Origin: Pilaira anomala | Lineage: Eukaryota; Mucoromycota; Mucoromycetes; Mucorales; Mucoraceae | Reading direction: 5' to 3' | NCBI GenBank assembly: GCA_025716855.1 | Contig: JAIXMQ010000150.1 | Coordinates: forward strand, 1-27,044 | DNA length: 27,044 nucleotides | Shown here: positions 18,657 to 26,484 of the stretch, in pieces | Layout: each line of letters begins with the position of its first letter | Numbering within the stretch: the first letter of the stretch is position 1 | Notes under the pieces: generated by a model | Told to the model about the DNA's origin: nothing | The model's database searches: none | The model's input: only the letters and a program-made list of their open reading frames with translations | Position numbers and translations under genes: made by a program

Positions 18657-20381
18657 TTAGGGAGAGAAAGGAGTGTCTGCAAAATAATCATAATGGCCAA
18701 CTTCAATAGAAGATCTTGACATATCTGGCCAAAAAAAGTACATTCTACCTTTATGATGTATTTTTGAAATAAGTGCTGCTACAGGTTTTACCAGATCAGT
18801 TATAGGAACCATCTGAATGATGGTTTTACTTGATAGTTCTGAACGGTTTGCTGCCTCGTGTGTATTACAATATGGAATATTGCCTTCATTAACTTCCACA
18901 TTCACGAATATTTGTACCACAGCAATCATTGCTTCTTTACCGTCTTGGACGTGCTTAAACAACAGAAGAGTTTTACAAAGATAAGAAACTTCTTCGTAAT
19001 ATTTCTCATCTACGTTTGAAGTAAGCCTTACCAAAGAGTATCTTGCAAGTTTGACTTTTCTACTTGTTGTCTTCAAATCGCTGTCAAAAGTCGCGTTTGT
19101 TGCTGGTATGAAGCGAACTTGCAACCAGTACATCTTTTTGTAAGTTTTTTTCATCAATATCCCACCAAGAAGACAAAGCAGAACCAAGATTTAGGTGTTC
19201 ATATTCGTGAACACTTTGTTTGTACTTGAAATCATCTTCGACAAATTCAAGAATCTTGCTATCATCATATTCGTCCTCGGCAACAGTAGTAGCATTAGAG
19301 CATCGTTTTTGATAATTACGGTATGCTTCGTTAATAAAAGTATTTTCCGCATTCTTTTCCGGATACGTATTTGAGTTAATTTTTGCTTTAATTCTTCCGA
19401 TTCTTCGTTCCATACTTCTGCAGCTAACCTGAGGTAAGGGGCCAACCTCTTTAATAACATCAGAAAGATGTGAAAAATAATGCTGGTTGATAGAGAAAAC
19501 ATTACCAGGCATTTTATCTTTCAAGAAGTTTTGCCAAACAATTATCAATTCATCGAGCTCAGATAATTCTTCAATTGAAATTTCATGTTGTGTGGCGATC
19601 GAACAAACTTTTGAAATAGCATTTAAAGCTTTTACTGCTTGTCTTAATTCTTCTTTTCTTTGCTTGTTTCGAGGTAATTTAGATTCTTGATGTTGAAGTG
19701 CTTCAACCATCAGTGTTGGAGCTATGTATTTTAAAAACACCATTAAATCTACACTTCTTGCATTTGTCAAATTTGTAATAACGTCCTTTATATCACCTTC
19801 AAAAATTGATGGCAACATACGACCTTGATTCTTAATGTTTACAGCCACGTCAAGTTGATATTTAGGCTTCAAATGCAAAATGGTTTTCAGTTTTTTTTCA
19901 CAAAACAAATCACGTATCATCCTGGCAAGATTGAGTGAAAGTAAGTGAAATTTGTCAATACCCATGAACGAAGGAGTAAGATAACTTGGCAGATCTCGAA
20001 AAATTGATGGATTTTTAATTCCATGAACTACGTCGCCGTTTTTGAAATCTTCAATAGTTCTTTTTCTAATTGGGTCATCTGGCGGATTGGTGGCATTTCC
20101 AAAACTCATTGTTCTTGAAACCTGTTTGCCTCTGATAGTGCAAAATCTACAGCCATAGTTCGAGTTATGACCCTTGAGGGAGTTTACCTCAGAAACGGAA
20201 GGAATATCCCCATAAGAGCCAAATAAATGAACCTTCAAACGATACTTCATATCTCCAAATTCTACTACAATACCGTTTTTAGAAAGATCTTCTAACTCTT
20301 TAATCATAGGTACTAGAAAGCTTTGCAAGTTTTTGGTTTTGGGTACACAGGCGACATCAATGATATTTTCTGGTTTGACTC

Positions 20382-20428
<47 letters not shown>

Positions 20429-20837
20429 CTTTTTATTTGTACTTAAAATTAAATTTAGATTGCTGTATAAATACCTTTTATATTCGGGAAGATTTAGTAT
20501 ATGTAGCATGACAATGGTGAGCTTTTCTCCACCCATCGGTGTAAAGTGATAGGAACAAATCGTGTTGACCACTGATTATATTTTGATTCTTGATGTGGGT
20601 AAACAAGGATTGCGTAAATATGGTTTTAATAACAGAAGAATTATTTTGGATGAAGCTGTTACCAATGATAGCTTTGATCATGTTAGGATTTGTGAAGATA
20701 GATGCACAAGTTGTGGTGCTACTGGCAACTGTCGATGGGTTCTCCTTGCTATCTTTTCTCCGTGCTTGTCTACTATATATTGCCCGTTTTCTCCCTCTAC
20801 GTATTTGAATTGGAGCAAAACGAGCACTCCACTTCAT
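18657..20837 (-). pseudogene. Tnp2-like (Transposase_21, CACTA/Plavaka group) transposase, frameshifted
   Basis: The main frame runs 20380-19087 on the minus strand. Motifs: FLVPMIKELEDLSKNGIVV, GSYGDIPSVSEVNSLKGHNS with CRFC, FMGIDKFHLL, and near the end INQHYFSHLSDVIKEVGPLP with SMERRIGRIK. These follow the order seen in Tnp2-type transposases and their adjoining DUF4218-like region. Upstream, LTIVMLHILNLPEYKR (20525-20475) joins in phase across a 94-bp intron (20381-20474) that contains a 36-base T run. Just before that, DLFLSLYTDG lies in another frame, so one base is lost or gained near 20531-20545. A second frame change near 19085-19185 links to a C-terminal frame ending at 18657. Two breaks suggest an inactive copy, unless one is an unrecognised intron. 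Confidence 0.72.
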
Positions 20838-20997
20838 CCGGGCTTGTAAATGCTTGGCATGCTTTGATACAGATATTTACAGAAGTGGGTCTAAATGGCG
20901 AATTATTTCTGTAGAGGGTGTTTACTCGGCTTATACTTAAAATCTCATTTTTAGGAGGACCTAAACATTTTTACCCATCGTCAATAACACCGTTACG

Positions 20998-21375
20998 TTA
21001 TAAAAAGATTGTATAATTACATGGATTTACTAATCTGTCCCTGTTAACCCATTTGATAAACTGGTCGGCAATATTGCTGCTGACCGAGTTATTACGGCAT
21101 AATTGATGAAACGATTCACTTCTTTCATACTCATTCGAAGAGGTTGGAAGAATATACGTGGAAGGTGCGGTATCATTTTCAGGACTAAGGTTGAAATCAC
21201 AATTCATATTTCTGTTGGAGTTTTCTTCGTACTGAGAAGAAGCCTGGATGTTATAATTGGGTAAGGCAACAGTACTGTTTTCAGCGTGTAGCTGATTGTC
21301 TTGTCGCTCGTGTTTATCCAAATGAGCTTTCATATCACGATTTATGATTCTATGAAAACAAGAAGGACATTCTTT
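20998..21375 (-). pseudogene. possible N-terminal zinc-finger exon of the CACTA-like transposase
   Basis: The frame reads IPKECPSCFHRIINRDMKAH, then LDKH: a C-x2-C...H-x3-H arrangement like the BED/C2H2-type finger at the start of Plavaka/CACTA transposases. An Asn/Ser-rich linker follows, then FIKWVNRDRLVNP, where a GTAATT donor could splice onward. ATG at 21333 is available, but the finger begins before it, so the true start or a preceding exon is not located. Assignment to the transposase is inferred from position and strand. Confidence 0.45.
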
Positions 21376-22159
21376 TGGAATTTTTATATATTAACTTTGT
21401 TCTTAGGACAAAAAAAAAAAAGAGAGAAAAGGATTTAGTTATAGTGCATCTATTTTTATAACGAATTTTTATAAAAAACGGACATTCCCAGTTTTTGGGT
21501 TTAAACTCAGTTTATAGATAAAAAAGTTACTAATTTAGGAAGTTCTCACAGCTTTTGATAGTTTAAACCAATAAAACACATTTAAATTTTTTGTTTGAAC
21601 TCATATAATGTGAGTAAATATTTTTTTTTTTAATCAAATGAAGTTAATCATGTGATTTTAAGATTTGGAGAATTTCTTCAATCCCAGTTTTGTAGATGTC
21701 TATATCTGAAGCCTTTTCCTGTAACATTTTAAACATTGGTGTAACCACATACTGCAATATCATTGGTTGCTTCTGCTCTGATATGAACTTTGTTTGCCAA
21801 AATAGCCGGACATTTTAGAGTCGGCCCTGCCATTAAGTCGATATTTTATCAACTTATTTTGAAATTTTTTGTTATCAAAATTAAATTTCTGTTTTCATAC
21901 ATCTCTTTAACAGGTCTAATTTAAAAGATCTATGTTCATTCTAAATGATTAAATTACTTTTTTTGGTAGTAAATTTACAGTTTTATAAAAAAAAATTAGC
22001 TAGGGCTAAAAATTTTCGATTTAAGAATAGATGCACTGTAAACGAGAAAGCCATTTTGTCAAATTAGCTTGGGTATTTAAATAATTAATGAGAAACTCAT
22101 TTATGAATATAAAGAATGTTTTTGTATTAATATTAAATTCTTGACATTTGAATTATGTA
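21376..22159. other. AT-rich spacer with a small coding remnant
   Basis: Mostly homopolymer-rich sequence without gene. On the minus strand, 21646-21800 holds an open stretch (FISEQKQPMILQYVVTPMFK, ending ILKSHD and a stop) next to another frame (PAILANKVHIRAEATNDIAV) slightly upstream; together they look like an eroded coding exon of unknown family. A CCCAGTTTTTGGG mini-hairpin lies at 21488-21500. Confidence 0.4.
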
Positions 22160-22187
22160 CAATCCCCTACAATAATTCATGTCAAAA
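22160..22187 (+). repeat. left TIR of the 22160-23494 element
   Basis: CAATCCCCTACAATAATTCA and the following eight bases; partner at 23467-23494. Confidence 0.88.
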
Positions 22188-22364
22188 TCACCGAAAACAA
22201 AGAATTAAAAATCGATTTTTTTTGTTTTTTCTTCTCTTTCATTTAAAAAATAGTTAAATAACAGCACTTCAAAGTATACAAAATAAAGATACGCTTCATA
22301 GCTTTCAATAGATGTAAAAAAAATATAGGTTTATTTTGATACAAATTATACAACGAAGGAGTAA

Positions 22365-23372
22365 TCAATACCGGGTGCTTTTCCCTTTATTTTCCCTTAA
22401 AGCGCCAACCCGTGCTGGCATACTCTCAACCAAATGGTTAATAGTTTCCATAGGAATGTTCTCCCATGCTTCCTTGATATTTTTTATTAGGTCCTCAGTG
22501 GTGTCAGACTGATTGTGTAACTTTTGTACAGCATCTTTCATGATCGCCCATAAATTTTCAATAGGATTTAAATCCGGTGATTGAGCAGGCCATACAAGCT
22601 TCTGCAAGTCATGCTCGTCTCTCCAAAGCTGCGATGTTTTTGCTCTATGTATGGGGGCACCGTCCTCCATCAAAATAGGATCAGTGAATCCATCCATAAA
22701 TCCAAGTAATGGACCTTCATACACTTGATCAACAAAATCAGTCGCCGTACGCCTTCCCTTGTCTAAAATTACTAGCTCAGACTTCTTACCGTGAGCTATA
22801 GCCCCCCATACCATCACTGTAGTTCTTCCACTTTTGAAGGTTGATCCTATACAGTCTTGATCAAACTCTTCATTCACCTTACGCCATACTCGAATTTGCC
22901 GATAATTTTTGCCCAATTCAAAGGTTGATTCATCAGTCCAAATTACTTGCTTCCAGTCATCAAGTGTCCATTCTAAATGCTCATTAGCAAATATCTTCCT
23001 CATGACGATATGCCTTGGCATTAAGAAAGGCTTCATACGCGCTATTCTATTGTTAAACCCTGCATTCTTTAACATTTTGCGAATGGTGTTAGGGTGAGCA
23101 TCAATGTTACATTCATTCGTAATTTCAGCCAAAGTTGCTCTTCTTTGACCCTTTGCATAGTTAACTACTGATCTAATATCTCTATCTGAAAACTTTGGGG
23201 GACGTCCTCTTTTTTGTTCACGAGGTACTTCGTCTTCTGTGTAACCTTCTCTAATAATTCGGTACACGGTGCCTAGCGGCAGATTTACTTCAGTTGCAAT
23301 ATCCTTAGCTTTCATCCCTCCTTTACTCAATCCGTTTATATAAGCTTTTTTGGTACTCTTTATTTCAGTCAT
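22365..23372 (-). CDS. Tc1-like transposase (DD34E), apparently intact
   Basis: 335 aa, uninterrupted. Two helix-turn-helix units: about 8-45 (GGMKAKDIATEVNLPLGTVY) and about 60-110, joined by the AT-hook-like KRGRPPK (54-60). The catalytic triad is complete: WTDES (Asp147), LMEDGAPIH (Asp237) and DLNPIENLW (Glu272), with 34 residues between the last two. The order and length (about 340 aa) are standard for Tc1 family enzymes, which bind the TIRs and move the element by cut and paste into TA. Short TIRs match each other closely and the gene is open, so the copy could be active. Confidence 0.95.
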   Translation of the reverse strand: MTEIKSTKKAYINGLSKGGMKAKDIATEVNLPLGTVYRIIREGYTEDEVPREQKRGRPPKFSDRDIRSVVNYAKGQRRATLAEITNECNIDAHPNTIRKMLKNAGFNNRIARMKPFLMPRHIVMRKIFANEHLEWTLDDWKQVIWTDESTFELGKNYRQIRVWRKVNEEFDQDCIGSTFKSGRTTVMVWGAIAHGKKSELVILDKGRRTATDFVDQVYEGPLLGFMDGFTDPILMEDGAPIHRAKTSQLWRDEHDLQKLVWPAQSPDLNPIENLWAIMKDAVQKLHNQSDTTEDLIKNIKEAWENIPMETINHLVESMPARVGALRENKGKSTRY

Positions 23373-23466
23373 ATCTAAAGTTTTGTAATGATTTAATGAT
23401 TAAGAAGTGAGAAAAGAATGAATACATGCCATTCCTTACTATTTAAATTAAATCGGAAATTAATTT

Positions 23467-23494
23467 TTTTGACACGAATTATTGTAGGGGATTG
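23467..23494 (-). repeat. right TIR of the 22160-23494 element
   Basis: Reverse complement of 22160-22187 with one difference (CGTGTC versus CATGTC). Confidence 0.88.
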
Positions 23495-23669
23495 TACATA
23501 AATCAAGGATGATTAATTGGCTTGTAATGCAGAATGATTTATTGGTTAGGATTCCGGTCCGCAAAAACTTAACAAAACAATTGATTGCAAAAAATAAAAC
23601 TTTTTAAACCTGCCAAAGCAATTAACGGTAATTTCAAAACATTCACTTTTAACTATTACAAAGATCAAA

Positions 23670-24302
23670 ATGAACAATACTAACCGCAAAACAATGAACC
23701 TATTGTCCGAGATTTCTCGCGACATTAAAGAACAGAAACAGGCATTCGAGGATTATGTGCAAAGAAAGGATTTGGAAATGAAAGAACAGTCCGAATTGCT
23801 GCAGAAAATTTTCGAACTTGTAAGTTCTAATGCTCGTTCTGAAGGCATAGCCCCAAGCAATACTTCAACCTCAAATGCTGAAGTTATTGGTAGACCTATG
23901 GCCCGAAATGAAATTGGCAAGTTGGTCGTTAAAGCGCTTCAAAAAGCTGACATTTTGGAAGCACTTCCCGCCTGTGTCACTGCGCCTTGTGAAGACGTTA
24001 ATGCGTTATACGTAACGCTTAACAATATGATAGAGTCAAAAGTTGCAGGTGTTTTTAAGGATACTTTTCGTAACAGTGCACCAAGTTGGGGTGAACTGTT
24101 ACCCAGGTTTAAGGACGAGTTGCTTTCCTTGTGCCATACTAGGGCATTGGGTCTTGGAGTTGATTTGAGCCGTTGTGAAGGCCATTGGTGTCTTCTTCAT
24201 TGGGTCTACACCAAGTATGCTGATAAGAAGTATTACCAGGATAGAAAGAAGCGTGAAGAGGGAGCCAAAAAGGCTGAAATGATTGCGTTGATGGGGAGGT
24301 AA
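23670..24302 (+). CDS. unidentified 210-aa protein between two Tc1 elements
   Basis: Single-exon frame from ATG 23670 to TAA 24300-24302. I do not recognise a family. Residues about 10-52 form a charged coiled coil (ISRDIKEQKQAFEDYVQRKD, EQSELLQKIFELVS), followed by a Ser/Asn-rich linker (about 53-75), a helical middle (KLVVKALQKADILEALPACV), a Trp/Cys-containing region (PSWGELLPRFKDELLSLC, CEGHWCLLHWVYTKY) and a Lys/Arg-rich end (YYQDRKKREEGAKKAEM). There is no signal peptide or membrane helix. Codon use is more balanced than random AT-rich sequence, which supports a real gene. It stands alone in a transposon cluster, so it may be a transposon-borne accessory gene or a recently arrived host gene. 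The ATG is preceded by AAAA, a good fungal start context. Confidence 0.6.
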   Translation: MNNTNRKTMNLLSEISRDIKEQKQAFEDYVQRKDLEMKEQSELLQKIFELVSSNARSEGIAPSNTSTSNAEVIGRPMARNEIGKLVVKALQKADILEALPACVTAPCEDVNALYVTLNNMIESKVAGVFKDTFRNSAPSWGELLPRFKDELLSLCHTRALGLGVDLSRCEGHWCLLHWVYTKYADKKYYQDRKKREEGAKKAEMIALMGR

Positions 24303-24386
24303 TAATTTTTTTAAAGATAAAAACTTGACACATATGAGTACTGGTAATTAATTCTGCTAATATATAGCAGCTCTAAGGGATTGGCG

Positions 24387-24409
24387 GACGTAGTAAATAA
24401 TACTACGTC
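24387..24409. repeat. perfect 9-bp inverted repeat (hairpin)
   Basis: GACGTAGTA, loop AATAA, TACTACGTC. It lies 85 bp after the stop of the 210-aa ORF and about 100 bp before the next transposon. Confidence 0.85.
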
Positions 24410-24510
24410 TTACTCTTATGATGACGGACATGTGGTATGAGCATACATATTTATTTATCTTGATATTTAAACAATTGTTTAACAGCCTATGGCAAATTTA
24501 TATATATATA

Positions 24511-24541
24511 CAGTCGGAGTGAATAAAGATATGGATTTTTT
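24511..24541 (+). repeat. left TIR of the 24511-26277 element
   Basis: 31 bp identical to the reverse complement of 26247-26277. Confidence 0.93.
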
Positions 24542-25038
24542 AAAATTTCAGTTTTTTTATTGTAAGGGTCTTGTTGTGATATAGAATAGATTGGTAATAA
24601 AAGAGATATGGAAAACTAGTAGAGTAGTTTGAGACTGTTTACAATATGTTTATTAGAGTAAAAAGAGTAGGAGGATTTTATCTATTCTATTATTTGAGAG
24701 GGTATTTATATTCTTTATTTTACAGACTAACGAGTTATTGATGTGATATTATCATAATAGAAAGATATCAGCATGTTATTAGTAAGATTTATATGTTTCT
24801 CACTACTTTAGTGTGAGAATTCACTATCTTTATGATTTTAATGTTTAGTGTGGGAAACCACCTCTTTATCTTTTTATTGTTACTATTATGATTTCATGCA
24901 CTTCCTATTTTATTTGATATTTAAATCTCAGTGTCTGGATGTAACACATTACTGCTTTATTTACTATGCTAGATCACCACAGGTCTATTACTTTTATATT
25001 AAGTTTGAACCACTTTTCCAAACACGATCGCTTCAATA

Positions 25039-26103
25039 ATGCAAGACATCACTAACGTACAACACCAAAAGTATAAGGATCTCACCGATTACCAATACGG
25101 TCAGATCTCGGGTGCATATGAGTTCGGTAATTGTAAGATTGTGGACATTGCACGAAAAATGAACCTCAATACTTCAACCGTGTTTGGTTGTATAGAGCGA
25201 ATCAAGAAAAATGGTACTGCCATACCAAAAAAAAGTACTGAAAGATCAAGAAAAGTTTCTGATAGAGACACAAGAGCTATAGTTCGAAGTGTGAAAAGTT
25301 TTCCTTTTGAGCCACTTCGGGTTCATAACGCACTATTGGCTCAAGCAGGTGTCAATATCTATATTCAAACTCTCAAAAAATATTTGGTAGAAAATGGGTT
25401 TGGAATTTACACACCAGCACGCAAACCAAGTTTAACACCTAAACATATGAAAAAGCGACTCGAATGGTGTAAAAAAAGAGTTGATTGGTCGTTCGACAAG
25501 TGGGCATCTGTCATCTGGTCAGATGAATCGAGATTCACGGTTACAGGTAATGATGGAGGTGCTAAAGTAATTAGACGGGCTGATGAGAGGTACCAGGAAG
25601 ACAAAATTATTGGAACTCATAAGTTTGGAAAGGGATCAGTGATGATTTGGAGTTGCTTTTGGGCTAGTGGTATCGGCCCTCTTGTCATTTTAGATGAAAA
25701 TGTTAACCAGGAAAGATACGCTAACATTTTATCCTCCAGTTTCATCCCGTATCTCCGCAAACTTGAAGAGGATACCAATAGAAAGTTTATCTTTCAGGAG
25801 AATAATGCCCCTTGCCATGTCGGCAGCTATGGCACCTGGTATAAGGCAAGATGGGAGATATACCCATTTGATTTCTGGCCTGCACAAAGTCCAGACCTCA
25901 ACCCTATTGAGAATATCTGGGCAAAGCTTGATAGCCTGATATCGAAACGCAGAGGCTCCATTAATAACAAGAATGACTTAAAGAGAGTCCTCATTGAAGA
26001 ATGGGCGACAATTGATGTCAATTATTTAAGAGTTCTTGTTGAGTCAATGCCGAGTAGATTGAAGGCAGTAATTGAAGCGAAGGGTGGGCACACAAAATAT
26101 TAA
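25039..26103 (+). CDS. Tc1-like transposase with catalytic Asp replaced by Asn
   Basis: 354 aa, uninterrupted. HTH at about 18-58 (YGQISGAYEFGNCKIVDIAR), a second DNA-binding unit at about 75-130, then the DDE domain: WSDESRF (Asp162), GSVMIWSCF, and DLNPIENIW (Glu291). At the second catalytic position the usual Glu-Asp-Asn reads QENNAPCH, so residue 255 is Asn (codon AAT at 25801-25803) instead of Asp. There are 35 residues between position 255 and the Glu. Asn cannot hold the metal ions as Asp does, so the enzyme is expected to bind its TIRs but not cut. A single G-to-A change from GAT explains it. Confidence 0.93.
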   Translation: MQDITNVQHQKYKDLTDYQYGQISGAYEFGNCKIVDIARKMNLNTSTVFGCIERIKKNGTAIPKKSTERSRKVSDRDTRAIVRSVKSFPFEPLRVHNALLAQAGVNIYIQTLKKYLVENGFGIYTPARKPSLTPKHMKKRLEWCKKRVDWSFDKWASVIWSDESRFTVTGNDGGAKVIRRADERYQEDKIIGTHKFGKGSVMIWSCFWASGIGPLVILDENVNQERYANILSSSFIPYLRKLEEDTNRKFIFQENNAPCHVGSYGTWYKARWEIYPFDFWPAQSPDLNPIENIWAKLDSLISKRRGSINNKNDLKRVLIEEWATIDVNYLRVLVESMPSRLKAVIEAKGGHTKY

Positions 26104-26246
26104 CCTTTTTTAAAATAAATTTTATTTTATATCAATACACTCTTAAGCTACTTTGTGTTAAAATATCAATGAATTTAGTCTACATTTTATTATATAGTTT
26201 ATTCATTTGAAATTAAACGATGTAGTTCGAATAATTTTTAAAAAAC

Positions 26247-26277
26247 AAAAAATCCATATCTTTATTCACTCCGACTG
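26247..26277 (-). repeat. right TIR of the 24511-26277 element
   Basis: Ends ...CACTCCGACTG next to TA 26278-26279. Confidence 0.93.
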
Positions 26278-26279
26278 TA

Positions 26280-26484
26280 TATGTTTATAGGAAATGGAAA
26301 GTGTAGGTCCCCTTCCTTCTTCTGCTTTTGCTTCTCGTCCTTCTATTTCCCCTTCTCCTATTTCTGTCCCTGTTTTGACTTCTCCTTCTCCTTCTCCTTC
26401 TACTTCTTTTTCTCGTCCTGCTACTCGTTCTGCTTCACGGTCTGCTTCTGCTTCTGCTTCTGCCTCAGGAACACGCATTAATTC
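26280..26484. other. low-complexity TTCTGC/TCTCCT tract
   Basis: Pyrimidine-rich repeats (TTCTGC, TCTCCT) between the Tc1 element and the Ty3 fragment. One + frame would give a Ser/Pro/Ala-rich peptide of 87 residues and one - frame a Glu/Ala-rich one; neither is convincing as a gene. Confidence 0.5.

Larger units (their letters stand above)
18262..21375 (-). mobile_element. CACTA/Tnp2-like DNA transposon remnant
   Basis: Composite call. The core is a Tnp2/Plavaka-like transposase (18657-20837) with a C2H2-like N-terminal frame (20998-21375) upstream on the same strand. The left end, next to the Ty3 fragment, carries CCTGAA words and an 11-bp tandem repeat, as expected for CACTA subterminal sites. 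A CACGG...-like terminus at 18261 is possible, but no matching inverted end was found on the right, so limits are approximate. Confidence 0.55.
22160..23494 (-). mobile_element. intact Tc1-like transposon with 28-bp TIRs
   Basis: Inverted repeats 22160-22187 and 23467-23494 (CAATCCCCTACAATAATTC, one mismatch further in) are flanked by TA at 22158-22159 and 23495-23496. The similarity continues for about ten bases outside the TA on both sides, so the true ends may lie a little further out. Length about 1335 bp with one transposase gene occupying most of it. Confidence 0.9.
24511..26277 (+). mobile_element. Tc1-like transposon with 31-bp TIRs (transposase mutated)
   Basis: Perfect 31-bp inverted repeats, 24511-24541 and 26247-26277, start CAGTCGGAGTGAATAAAG, the CAGT beginning being typical of Tc1 elements. 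TA duplications flank it at 24509-24510 and 26278-26279. Length 1767 bp. About 500 bp of AT-rich sequence precede the transposase and 140 bp follow it. Perfect TIRs argue that it inserted recently, despite the defective enzyme. Confidence 0.94.

Noticed and set aside
20562..20914. + strand frames with Cys-rich peptides
   Set aside because: Antisense to the minus-strand transposase/integrase remnants, which have family motifs.
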